The notes under the pieces are model-generated. The model was not told where the DNA came from, did not search any database, and was given only the letters and a program-made list of their open reading frames with translations. Below, in pieces: positions 8,312 to 15,946 of a stretch of 26,627 nt of DNA; position 1 is the stretch's first letter, and the number at the start of each line of letters is the position of its first letter. The stretch covers positions 1 to 26,627 of the forward strand of contig CABUNR010000017.1 of NCBI GenBank assembly GCA_902492995.1, written 5' to 3'. The stretch is from OMSK01 sp902492995. Lineage in GTDB: Bacteria; Bacillota_I; Bacilli_A; RF39; UBA660. The translations under genes and the position numbers were made by a program.

Positions 8312-8331
8312 AGGACTAATTTCTTAGTCCT
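8312..8331 (-). terminator. Hairpin at the end of the LtaS operon
   Basis: An 8-bp stem AGGACTAA (8312-8319) / TTAGTCCT (8324-8331) has a four-base loop and overlaps the ASCH gene stop codon. The T-run after it on the minus strand is short, so termination may be incomplete. Confidence 0.55.
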
Positions 8332-8710
8332 CATAATTCCAAAAGCTTAATTTTCCTTTTATATAAATCGGTTTTATAGGATAAACATTTGAAAGTTTAA
8401 AGCCATAGCAACAACAATCATTATTATTTATAATATTACTATAAACTAAAGGATTATCTTCTCTTAAAAGTTTTCTCATATTATCATCAATTTTTATACA
8501 ATCTGTAATGGTTGCTTTTGCTATAATACAACCAGTTGGATATTCTAAATTTAAATGTTCATATTTTTTCATTGCCTCTTTATCAATTGACAAACCGGCA
8601 TGAATTAAAAATTCTCCTCTATAATTTGTCTTCCAAGTCCTAAATTCATATTCTTTTAATCCTTCTTTTATTAAAGTTGCATAAGGTTGTTTAATAGTTA
8701 AAACTTTCAT
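8324..8710 (-). CDS. ASCH-domain protein
   Basis: ASCH domains are small beta-barrels related to PUA and are thought to bind RNA or modified bases. The start MKVLTIKQPYATLI, the signature GLKEYEFRTWKTNYRGE (GxKxxExR core, about 17-33) and the following LIHAG strand fit the family well. At 128 aa it is a single-domain protein. Its ATG overlaps the stop of the gene before it (ATGA), and it has no strong Shine-Dalgarno, so translation probably depends on coupling. It is last in an operon led by an LtaS-like synthase. What a nucleic-acid-binding protein does there is unknown. Confidence 0.8.
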   Translation of the reverse strand: MKVLTIKQPYATLIKEGLKEYEFRTWKTNYRGEFLIHAGLSIDKEAMKKYEHLNLEYPTGCIIAKATITDCIKIDDNMRKLLREDNPLVYSNIINNNDCCCYGFKLSNVYPIKPIYIKGKLSFWNYED

Positions 8711-9324
8711 TTCATACTAACAATTTCTAATTTATTATTTTTATGGATTAAAATTAATTCTACACTCTTAGGATATCCTAAATCTTTTTTATAAGAAATA
8801 CTACAATTTACATAATAAGCTTTTTCATCTTGCACTTTGCTTCCATTATAACTATTAGTCCTAATATTATTTACTTTTACATTAGAAACAACAGGTAATT
8901 CTTGCTTTCTATCACCATATATATTATTTTCTACATATAAATATAATGTATCTTGGGCTTTTGTTTTAAATGTTTCTAAATAAGATTCATAAACAAAATC
9001 TAATCCACCAATATCATTTTTATTTATAGCATTATCTAAACTCAAAAAATCAGTTAAAAACATTTTACTAATTATACTAGCATACTTTTCTTCATCAATA
9101 TTTTTATTACTTAATACCTTTTTTAATTCTTTAAATAAACTTTTATAATAAGAACTTTCATTTTGATTTAAATTATAATTATAATTTTTTATTGTATCTA
9201 TTGTTTCGGTACTAACTTTTTTATTTCCATTTAAACTTTTTATAATACTAATTATACAAAGTATTAGTATTATAAATATTAAAAGTATTATAATAGGCCA
9301 TGTTTTTAATCTTCTTTTTTTCAT
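8707..9324 (-). CDS. Membrane-anchored extracytoplasmic protein, 205 aa
   Basis: After the basic start MKKRRLKTWP comes one strong hydrophobic helix (about 11-29), so the rest (about 175 aa) should face the outside. The outer part begins with charged helices and ends in strand-like segments (AYYVNCSISYKK, SVELILIHKNNKLEIVSMK), a pattern that recalls NTF2-like folds; I am not confident of that. It overlaps the genes on both sides by four bases (ATGA), so it belongs to the LtaS-like operon and may act at the cell surface with that enzyme. The function is unknown. Confidence 0.68.
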   Translation of the reverse strand: MKKRRLKTWPIIILLIFIILILCIISIIKSLNGNKKVSTETIDTIKNYNYNLNQNESSYYKSLFKELKKVLSNKNIDEEKYASIISKMFLTDFLSLDNAINKNDIGGLDFVYESYLETFKTKAQDTLYLYVENNIYGDRKQELPVVSNVKVNNIRTNSYNGSKVQDEKAYYVNCSISYKKDLGYPKSVELILIHKNNKLEIVSMK

Positions 9325-11402
9325 TTTTTATCCTCACTAATCTTTTGAGTTTCTTCATATTTGGTTATCATGTCATATACAATAATATCATTTGATATTT
9401 TAATTAATTTTTCAGAATAATCATTATATTTTTTTATATAATCTAAACTAACTGTTTCCTCTTCATTTAATAGTTTTCCTTCTCCTCTACTTTGACTATA
9501 ATACATTTTATTTGTAAGCCAATTACCAGATGGGAATACTACAACATTATCTTTAACACTAAATATATCATTACCAAGTGCATATTTATTTTTAAATCCA
9601 AACATGTTGCCAAGTGTTGGTGATACATCAATCATTCCCATAACATCTTTTACTTCAGTTTTTAACTGTTTATCTTTTGACCAGATAATTAAAGGAACTT
9701 TTCTATTTAATTCATAGAAATAATAATCGACATCTGTATAACCTTCATCACCTTTTTTTAAATAAGAATCAGTCTCAGCAACATAATTATAATATTTACT
9801 ATATTCAGATTTTTTTAGTTTATTATCATGATCACCATAAATAATTACAACAGTATTATCTAAAATACCCTCTTTATCTAATCCATCCATTAATTCACCT
9901 AATGCTTGATCAGCATAATGAACTGATTTAAAATAACTTCCAATCGTTGTTCCCTCTAAATAAGGAGCTTCAACTTCTTCTTCCTCATTTATCTCTTCAT
10001 TATATTTTTTATATTTTTTTGTAACTTTATAATCACTTACAGAATCAATATCCGTAAATGGAGTATGATTAGTAAGCATTATAAGAGTTCCATAGAAATG
10101 TTTATTATTTTCACTTATTTCTTTTATTTTAGGAATTGATTGTTTAAAAAATGATTTATCAGAAAGACCAAGTCCAATCGTTTCATCTATATTGTAGTCT
10201 TTTTTATAGCAATAAAATCTATCATATCCTAAACTTTTATGTGTAATATCCCTATTCCAGAAAGAACAATTATTACCATGCATACTAAATACATAATACC
10301 CTTTTTCCTTAAATTTTTTTTGAGTTGTTACATAATTTCTATCAAAATAATTCATAAATACAGTACCACTAGATGATGGCATTAAACTTGATGCGAATGT
10401 AAATTCTGTATCACTACTAGTACCTACACTTTCTTGTGAATAAAAATTAGAAAAATATAAACCTTCACTTGCTAAACGTTTTAAATTAGGAGCAACATCT
10501 ATACCATTAAAACTTGCATCTAAAACAAAGTTTTGAATACTCTCAGCATGAATAACAAGTACATTCTTCCCTTCAAAAATATTTGTATATTTATTTACAG
10601 TAGATGTATCTTCTTTTGTATCATAATACTCTCTAAATTCTTTAGCACTTTCATCATAACCAAATAATGGATTTAATTCTGCTTTTAAAGTTGAAAACAA
10701 ATCATTTAATTGATAAGTATATAATCCAAATTCCTGAACTATTGAATCTCTATTCCATTGTTTTCCTAAACGACTAATATCTCTAGATGTTAACATAGAA
10801 ACAAAAAGTCCTATAAATATTATACCCACAACTAATGTATTTATAGCTCTAACTTTTCCAACTTCTATTTTCGATACTCTTTCATAATATTTTTTCTTTT
10901 TTAAAAACTTATGAACAAATATCATAGCAACTATTTGATAAGCATAAAAGAAATCCTTTAATTCTAATATATTCTTTATAATAGCATCACTAACACCAAC
11001 TGCTTGTGTTGATGATTTTAAAAGAGAAAATGATGCGAATGATAAATAATTTGTATAATAAACAGAGTTAACAACACAATCTACGACAAAAATAATTGAC
11101 CATATAAAATAATACTTAAATTGATGTTTTGGTTTAAATAAATATCCAAATGCACCAATTATAAGAATAACCGCTAAATCTGCTACTACAGGTTTTATAT
11201 TAAAATAATTTTTTACTGTAAAAAACCTAACTAAATATGCATTTATTAATGATGTTAAAACAAAAGTCATAAATAGTATATTAGTACTTATATAACTCTT
11301 AGACCATTTTTTTAAGCTTTTAAAAAAATCTATAAAGTCTTTTTTTAAGGCTTTCACACCAATATATTCTTTTATTTTTGAAAATTTTATATTTTTTTTC
11401 AT
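9321..11402 (-). CDS. LtaS-like lipoteichoic acid synthase (sulfatase fold)
   Basis: Enzymes of this family move glycerol phosphate from phosphatidylglycerol to build surface polymer. The 693-aa protein has about five N-terminal membrane helices (about 40-205) and then an extracellular sulfatase-type domain. Visible active-site parts are HAES (Glu287), VGTSSDTEF (326-334), MHGNNCSFWNRD, NHTPF and YGDHD. Aligned with S. aureus LtaS (GKTSDSEF), the nucleophilic Thr falls on Ser329, with Thr328 just before it. It opens a three-gene overlapping operon, with AGAGGTGA before the ATG. It could also be a related phosphoglycerol transferase. Confidence 0.88.
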   Translation of the reverse strand: MKKNIKFSKIKEYIGVKALKKDFIDFFKSLKKWSKSYISTNILFMTFVLTSLINAYLVRFFTVKNYFNIKPVVADLAVILIIGAFGYLFKPKHQFKYYFIWSIIFVVDCVVNSVYYTNYLSFASFSLLKSSTQAVGVSDAIIKNILELKDFFYAYQIVAMIFVHKFLKKKKYYERVSKIEVGKVRAINTLVVGIIFIGLFVSMLTSRDISRLGKQWNRDSIVQEFGLYTYQLNDLFSTLKAELNPLFGYDESAKEFREYYDTKEDTSTVNKYTNIFEGKNVLVIHAESIQNFVLDASFNGIDVAPNLKRLASEGLYFSNFYSQESVGTSSDTEFTFASSLMPSSSGTVFMNYFDRNYVTTQKKFKEKGYYVFSMHGNNCSFWNRDITHKSLGYDRFYCYKKDYNIDETIGLGLSDKSFFKQSIPKIKEISENNKHFYGTLIMLTNHTPFTDIDSVSDYKVTKKYKKYNEEINEEEEVEAPYLEGTTIGSYFKSVHYADQALGELMDGLDKEGILDNTVVIIYGDHDNKLKKSEYSKYYNYVAETDSYLKKGDEGYTDVDYYFYELNRKVPLIIWSKDKQLKTEVKDVMGMIDVSPTLGNMFGFKNKYALGNDIFSVKDNVVVFPSGNWLTNKMYYSQSRGEGKLLNEEETVSLDYIKKYNDYSEKLIKISNDIIVYDMITKYEETQKISEDKK

Positions 11403-11426
11403 AAATTCACCTCTAATACTTCATAG

Positions 11427-11455
11427 AGTATATCACTTTTTAAAAATTTTTTCAA
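11427..11455 (-). promoter_or_regulatory. Sigma-A promoter for the LtaS-like operon
   Basis: On the minus strand TTGAAA (11450-11455), a 17-base spacer ending in TGA, then TATACT (11427-11432), 25 bases before the ATG. Confidence 0.75.
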
Positions 11456-11457
11456 TT

Positions 11458-11498
11458 AAAAAAAGATGTCAATTTTTTATTGCTTTAAACATCTTTTT
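11458..11498 (-). terminator. Rho-independent terminator of the ABC exporter operon
   Basis: A 10-bp stem AAAAAGATGT (11460-11469) / ACATCTTTTT (11489-11498) is followed on the minus strand by a T-run (A-run at 11458-11464). The stop codon at 11469-11471 lies inside it. Confidence 0.7.
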
Positions 11499-12773
11499 CC
11501 ATAAATCTTTTGACGAATAATTTAAAATACCTTCTTTATATATTCTAAGACCATATTTAGTTAAAATTAATATAGTTATTATCACTATTATAATTGATAT
11601 AACCATATCAATTATACCTATTTGACCTAATGCTAATAAAGATGGTGACAATATTGCTGATATAAAAGGAAAATATGATAAGATTCTTATAAATAATGCT
11701 CCTTTAAATACACCAGCCATCATAGAAAGATAATAACCTATTAAAGAAATAATAATTATTGGAGTCTGTAATTGATTAAAATCTTCTGCATTAGTAGTCA
11801 TAGAAGCAAGTATACCTGCTACTAAGGAATAAGCTATAAATGTTAATAACATTAAAAATAAAGTAATAGGTATGATATATACTAATTTATTTACAAAACC
11901 AGTTATAGATATACTATTTATAATTTTAACTACTTCTGCATCTATTCCTCCAGATGACGGAATAAGTTTTTTTATCAAAAAGCCAATTAAACAATATACT
12001 ACTAATAATAATCCTTGTAATATTACAAATAAATTACCAGCAATTACTTTTGAAAAGAAATGTGTTTTATAAGAAACATTAGATATTATAATTTCCATCC
12101 CTCTAGTAGATTTTTCATCATTTACCTCTGATCCTATTAATTGAATTAAAATAAGTGATAACATGAAAAATGGTAAAATAACTATCGGAAAAACAGTTGT
12201 CATAATCATTTCCATATTTTCATCTTCTGATTTCAAATTTTTATCCAACAATTCTCTTTTTATATTAACTTCTTTATATATATTATTTAAATCGTTATAA
12301 TCTATATTACTATTATCTATAGCAATCATTATTTTAGTATTATTAATAGCATTAGACAAAATTTGATAATCAATTGTATTTATATAACCTAAACTAATTA
12401 AAGATACATCTAAAGTATTTTCTTTATCATCATTTATAATCAAAACAATTTCATTTTCTTTTAAATTCTTAACTAATTTATCTTTAGATTTATTTGATTT
12501 TTTTATATTATAACGTAACTTATCACTACTACTTATAGAATTATTTGATTTTTCCAAATTAGATTTTAATAAATCATAAGATTTATCTGTATTATCAACC
12601 ACATATATTTTTGTACTTTTATTAAAATCTCCACCAAACAAATTAATAATTGAATCCATATTAATAACACAAGAAATTATAATTACAAGCAATATATTTG
12701 TAATTAAAAACCATTTTGTTTTTATTTTTCTATTTAAACTAGTTTTTGTTAAAAATAATAATTTATTTACCAT
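11469..12773 (-). CDS. ABC-2 type exporter permease (NatB-like)
   Basis: This is the membrane half of an ABC exporter. The layout of its 434 aa is typical of NatB-like ABC-2 permeases: one helix near 20-40, a large outside loop (about 45-185) rich in Asn, Ser, Lys and Asp, then about five more helices to residue 415. NatB of B. subtilis helps pump sodium, but many such pairs have other cargo, so the substrate is unknown. Its start lies inside the end of the ATPase gene (11-base overlap), which confirms a two-gene operon. The stop is TGA. Confidence 0.85.
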   Translation of the reverse strand: MVNKLLFLTKTSLNRKIKTKWFLITNILLVIIISCVINMDSIINLFGGDFNKSTKIYVVDNTDKSYDLLKSNLEKSNNSISSSDKLRYNIKKSNKSKDKLVKNLKENEIVLIINDDKENTLDVSLISLGYINTIDYQILSNAINNTKIMIAIDNSNIDYNDLNNIYKEVNIKRELLDKNLKSEDENMEMIMTTVFPIVILPFFMLSLILIQLIGSEVNDEKSTRGMEIIISNVSYKTHFFSKVIAGNLFVILQGLLLVVYCLIGFLIKKLIPSSGGIDAEVVKIINSISITGFVNKLVYIIPITLFLMLLTFIAYSLVAGILASMTTNAEDFNQLQTPIIIISLIGYYLSMMAGVFKGALFIRILSYFPFISAILSPSLLALGQIGIIDMVISIIIVIITILILTKYGLRIYKEGILNYSSKDLWKKMFKAIKN

Positions 12774-13662
12774 ATTCCATACCTACCTTTGATACAAATA
12801 TTTCATTTAATGATGGTTCTTCTACAACAAATTTAACAACATTGTCTTTTTGTTTTACAACATTAAAAACTGAAGATATAAATGAACTATCCTTTATTTG
12901 AACTAAAAACTCATCAGATTTTTCTATAACTTTAACAACTCCAGGAATTTTAGTTAAATCTTCCCTCTCAATATCCGCCTTAATAAAAATATTTTTCTTT
13001 CTATATTTTTCTTTTATATCAGATAAATTACCTGATAAAACCGTTTTACCATTTACGATAATAGCAAGCTTTTTACAAAATAGTTCAACATGTTCCATAC
13101 GATGAGAAGAAAATATAATCATACTACCTTCATTAGATAATTCTATAATTTCATTTTTAAAAAGTTCAACATTAAAAGGATCTAATCCAGAAAAAGGTTC
13201 ATCTAATATTAATAATTTGGGTTTATTTAATATTGCTAAAATAAATTGAATTTTTTGTTGATTACCTTTTGAAAGTTCTTTTATCTTTTTATTTTTATAT
13301 GAAGCCACATTAAATTTATCAAGTAAAAAATCAAGTCTTTTTAAAATATCACTTTTAGACATACTTTTTAACTTACCATAAAATAAAGCTTGTTCCTTAA
13401 CTGTTAACTTAGTAAGTAAACTTCTCTCTTCAGTTAAAAAGCCAATATTATCAGTAACACTATAATCAATTTTTTTAGAATCTAATGTTATAGAACCACT
13501 ACTAGGTTCAATTAATCCCATAATCATTCTAAAAGTAGTTGTTTTGCCTGCACCATTTACACCTAAAAGTCCAAAAATCTCTCCTTTATCTACTTGAAAT
13601 GACAAATTATCAACAGCTTTAAAATTTCCATAATACTTTGTAACATTTTCAACTTTTAACAT
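12763..13662 (-). CDS. ABC exporter ATP-binding protein (NatA-like)
   Basis: This ATPase drives the adjacent ABC-2 permease. Walker A is GVNGAGKTT (34-42), the signature is LSKGNQQ (129-135), Walker B is LLILDEP (149-155) and the switch His is His186 in SSHRMEH. The Q-loop region reads IGFLTEER, with Glu where Gln is usual, as is common in NatA-type proteins. Residues from about 215 form the extra C-terminal domain seen in this subgroup. At 299 aa it is complete. GGTGA precedes the ATG. Confidence 0.92.
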   Translation of the reverse strand: MLKVENVTKYYGNFKAVDNLSFQVDKGEIFGLLGVNGAGKTTTFRMIMGLIEPSSGSITLDSKKIDYSVTDNIGFLTEERSLLTKLTVKEQALFYGKLKSMSKSDILKRLDFLLDKFNVASYKNKKIKELSKGNQQKIQFILAILNKPKLLILDEPFSGLDPFNVELFKNEIIELSNEGSMIIFSSHRMEHVELFCKKLAIIVNGKTVLSGNLSDIKEKYRKKNIFIKADIEREDLTKIPGVVKVIEKSDEFLVQIKDSSFISSVFNVVKQKDNVVKFVVEEPSLNEIFVSKVGMEYGK

Positions 13663-13693
13663 AATATCACCAATTTAATTTTACAATAATTTC

Positions 13694-13722
13694 AAAAAAA
13701 ATAAAAGAGGTTTACCTCTTTT
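13694..13722 (-). terminator. Rho-independent terminator of the tiny YjcZ-like pair
   Basis: An 8-bp stem AAAAGAGG (13703-13710) / CCTCTTTT (13715-13722) with a TTTA loop is followed on the minus strand by a T-run (A-run 13694-13700). It overlaps the stop codon at 13721-13723. Confidence 0.85.
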
Positions 13723-13846
13723 AATAACAAATGCATGAACCAAGAATGATTGCAAGTAGGATATATAAAACAACTAAGATTACAAATCCACTTCCACCAC
13801 GTCTTTGTTCAGTACATGTCTCCTTACAATTATTTTGACAAGACAT
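13721..13846 (-). CDS. Tiny YjcZ-like sporulation membrane protein, Cys-rich
   Basis: This 41-aa protein has a polar Cys-containing head (MSCQNNCKETCTEQRRGG), one hydrophobic helix of the YjcZ type (GFVILVVLYILLAIILG) and the tail SCICY. The five cysteines could form crosslinks in a spore layer; that is inference. AAGGAGG sits 6 bases before the ATG and a strong terminator follows. The start is 18 bases beyond the stop of a second tiny YjcZ-like gene, so the two form an operon. It is not seen by callers that ignore short genes. Confidence 0.85.
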   Translation of the reverse strand: MSCQNNCKETCTEQRRGGSGFVILVVLYILLAIILGSCICY

Positions 13847-13864
13847 AATAAACCTCCTTATCTA

Positions 13865-13948
13865 CTAGATATAAGCCCCTAGTATTATGATTAAAAGAAT
13901 AAATAAAACTAAAACAATAGCAGCTCCTGATACACCTGAATTACACAT
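13865..13948 (-). CDS. Tiny YjcZ-like sporulation membrane protein, 27 aa
   Basis: This is a minimal member: MCNSGVSG followed by the helix AAIVLVLFILLIIILGAYI and a TAG stop. The hydrophobic core closely matches the two other tiny proteins in the window. AGGAGG lies 8 bases before the ATG, and a sigma-K-like promoter is placed correctly upstream. It is first in a two-gene operon. Related proteins in Bacilli are spore-associated; the exact role is unknown. Confidence 0.8.
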   Translation of the reverse strand: MCNSGVSGAAIVLVLFILLIIILGAYI

Positions 13949-13981
13949 ATAACATTCCTCCTTTTTTTTATCTTTTCACAT

Positions 13982-14008
13982 TATTCTATGGAAATTTTTC
14001 TTTTATGT
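13982..14008 (-). promoter_or_regulatory. Sigma-K type promoter for the tiny YjcZ-like pair
   Basis: On the minus strand AC (14007-14008), 16 bases, then CATAGAATA (13982-13990). This matches the mother-cell sigma-K pattern of AC at -35 and CATANNNTA at -10. Transcription would start about 25 bases before the first ATG. Confidence 0.6.
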
Positions 14009-14057
14009 GATTACTTGTGTTTATTTTTCTTGTAATTTAAGTTATTTTTTGATAAGA

Positions 14058-14063
14058 TATAAT
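14058..14063 (+). promoter_or_regulatory. -10 element upstream of the PrsA-like gene
   Basis: TATAAT lies 21 bases before the ATG. No convincing -35 is seen at 16-18 bases. Confidence 0.4.
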
Positions 14064-14084
14064 TGTGTTTTAAAGGAGGATAAA

Positions 14085-15059
14085 ATGAAAAAGAAAATAT
14101 TAATTATTTCACTTTGTAGTATATTATTAATATGCTCTGGTTGTAAAAGTAAAGTAGAACTTAAAGATGGTAAAGAAGTTATTGCTAAAGTTAAAGGAAA
14201 GGATATTACTGCTGAAGAATTATTTGATAAATTAAAAGAAAACTATGGTTCAACTGTTCTTATAAATATGATTGATGAATATATAGTTAATAAAGAAATT
14301 AAAGATGATTCTGAAGCTATAGAATATGCTAAAGCTCAAGTTGAATCAATGAAAAGTCAATATAAACAAGCTGGATATGACTGGAATACTGTTTTAACAC
14401 AATATGGATATTCTAGTGATAAAGACTTAATTAATGATTATGCAAATGATCGCAAAAAAACTTTAGTAGCTAAAGAATATATAAAAAAAGAAATAACAGA
14501 TGACGAAATAAATGAATATTATGAAAAAGAAATTTATGGAGATTATACTGTTAAACATATATTAATATCTCCTGAAGTAAAAGATGATATGTCTGATGAA
14601 GAAAAAGAAAAAGCAGAAAAGAAAGCTAAAGAAAAAGCTGAAGAAGTTATAAAGAAATTAGATAATGGTGAAAAATGGAAAGATCTAGTTAAAGAATATT
14701 CAAGTGATACAGCATCTGTTGAAAAAGAAGGATTAATTGAGAATTTTACTAAAGGTGATGTTGTTGATGAATTCTTTAATGCAACTTTAAAATTAAAAGA
14801 TAATGAATATACTAAAGAACCAGTTCAAAGTACTTATGGATATCATGTTATCTTAAAAATAAGTAATACTAAAAAACCAAGTCTTAATAAATCAAAAACT
14901 AAAATATTAAATGCTATTAGTGAAAATAAATTAAATAATGATAAAAATTTATTTAATAATACATGGAAGAAAATTAGAGAATCATATAATTTAGATATAG
15001 CAGATTCTACTATATCTAAAGGTTATAAAAAATCTTTAGCAACAAAAAAAGAGGACTAA
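14085..15059 (+). CDS. prsA: PrsA-like peptidyl-prolyl isomerase lipoprotein
   Basis: PrsA-type lipoproteins sit on the outer face of the membrane and help secreted proteins fold. The signal peptide MKKKILIISLCSILLICSGC ends in a lipobox with Cys at residue 20. A SurA/PrsA-type N-terminal region (about 30-145) follows. A parvulin domain (about 158-260) then shows YTVKHILIS, WKDLVKEYSSD and STYGYHVILKI. I use ATG at 14085, where AAAGGAGG precedes the start and the signal peptide begins; the frame is open further upstream but without support. At 324 aa it is slightly long. The Lys/Glu-rich insert near 168-188 is typical. Confidence 0.9.
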   Translation: MKKKILIISLCSILLICSGCKSKVELKDGKEVIAKVKGKDITAEELFDKLKENYGSTVLINMIDEYIVNKEIKDDSEAIEYAKAQVESMKSQYKQAGYDWNTVLTQYGYSSDKDLINDYANDRKKTLVAKEYIKKEITDDEINEYYEKEIYGDYTVKHILISPEVKDDMSDEEKEKAEKKAKEKAEEVIKKLDNGEKWKDLVKEYSSDTASVEKEGLIENFTKGDVVDEFFNATLKLKDNEYTKEPVQSTYGYHVILKISNTKKPSLNKSKTKILNAISENKLNNDKNLFNNTWKKIRESYNLDIADSTISKGYKKSLATKKED

Positions 15060-15071
15060 ATCCTCTTTTTT
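15045..15071. terminator. Shared convergent terminator
   Basis: An 11-bp stem AAAAAAGAGGA (15045-15055) / TCCTCTTTTTT (15061-15071) with a CTAAA loop separates the converging PrsA-like and deacetylase-like genes. Confidence 0.85.
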
Positions 15072-15915
15072 AAGTACTTAAATGTTCATTTAAATTTTTT
15101 ATTTTATATCCCCTACTTTTTATAAAATTAATTATAATAGGCAATTCTTCTTCTAATCTGCTATTTATTTTAAATGAAATAATACTACCACTTTTTAAGT
15201 TTTCTCTAACTTCCATATATGGACTATTTTTAACAACAATACTTGGCATAATAGTGTAATTATCATTTAACTTACATGTATCAATTATATCTTTATTTTC
15301 TACTTCTGTATAACAATATCCAACACTTTGTTTTCCAATTTTTTCTATAATAGTCTCCATCCATACAAATGAACTATCTAAATAATCATTATTGTAACTT
15401 AAATTGCCTATAACATGATTTTCTCTTATTAAAATAGGAACTAAATTACTATTTTTTTCTAACCATTTACCATCAACAAAAAAATTACCTTTAACACCTT
15501 TTTTATCTAATATATTGATAATATTATCAATATTACTATTTGCATCAACTAAAAATATTAAACTAACCATTTTTTTATTTTGATTACCACTTATTATATA
15601 TTTGTGTTTATTTTTTTCTAACAAAATACTTGGATTAACTTTTTTTAAAACAATCAATGATTCTTCAAAACTACCATATCTTTTCATTTTGCTATAACTT
15701 CTATTTAAATCAACTTTAACACCACTAACACCAGGTATTATTTTATTGCCAACTATAGATGCATCTATATAATCTTTTTGATACTTATTACTAACACTCT
15801 TTATATTAATCATGATATCATCATATTCTTTTACAACACTAATAGTTTTTTCAGTATAAAAAAAACTAAATCCTATTAAAGAAATAAATCCTATAATTTG
15901 AAATAGTTTTTTCAT
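15070..15915 (-). CDS. Polysaccharide-deacetylase-like protein lacking metal ligands
   Basis: NodB-fold enzymes remove acetyl groups from cell-wall sugars using a metal held by Asp and two His. After an N-terminal membrane anchor (about 5-20) and a leading domain, this 281-aa protein has the fold's landmarks: VSLIFLVDAN (117-126) where active enzymes have TFDDGP, VKGNFFVDGKWLEKN, and VIGNLSYNN (168-176) where they have GNHSxxH. The Asp pair and both His are absent, so it is probably not a working metal-dependent deacetylase. It starts 31 bases after the aminopeptidase stop, so they may be co-transcribed. B. subtilis spores have deacetylase-family members, so a spore-envelope role is possible but unproven. 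Confidence 0.75.
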   Translation of the reverse strand: MKKLFQIIGFISLIGFSFFYTEKTISVVKEYDDIMINIKSVSNKYQKDYIDASIVGNKIIPGVSGVKVDLNRSYSKMKRYGSFEESLIVLKKVNPSILLEKNKHKYIISGNQNKKMVSLIFLVDANSNIDNIINILDKKGVKGNFFVDGKWLEKNSNLVPILIRENHVIGNLSYNNDYLDSSFVWMETIIEKIGKQSVGYCYTEVENKDIIDTCKLNDNYTIMPSIVVKNSPYMEVRENLKSGSIISFKINSRLEEELPIIINFIKSRGYKIKNLNEHLST

Positions 15916-15946
15916 AACATCACCTAATTAAATATATGTAAATAAT

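Noticed and set aside
11872..12072. Open frame on the plus strand inside the ABC permease
   Set aside because: Shadow of the permease gene with no independent support.
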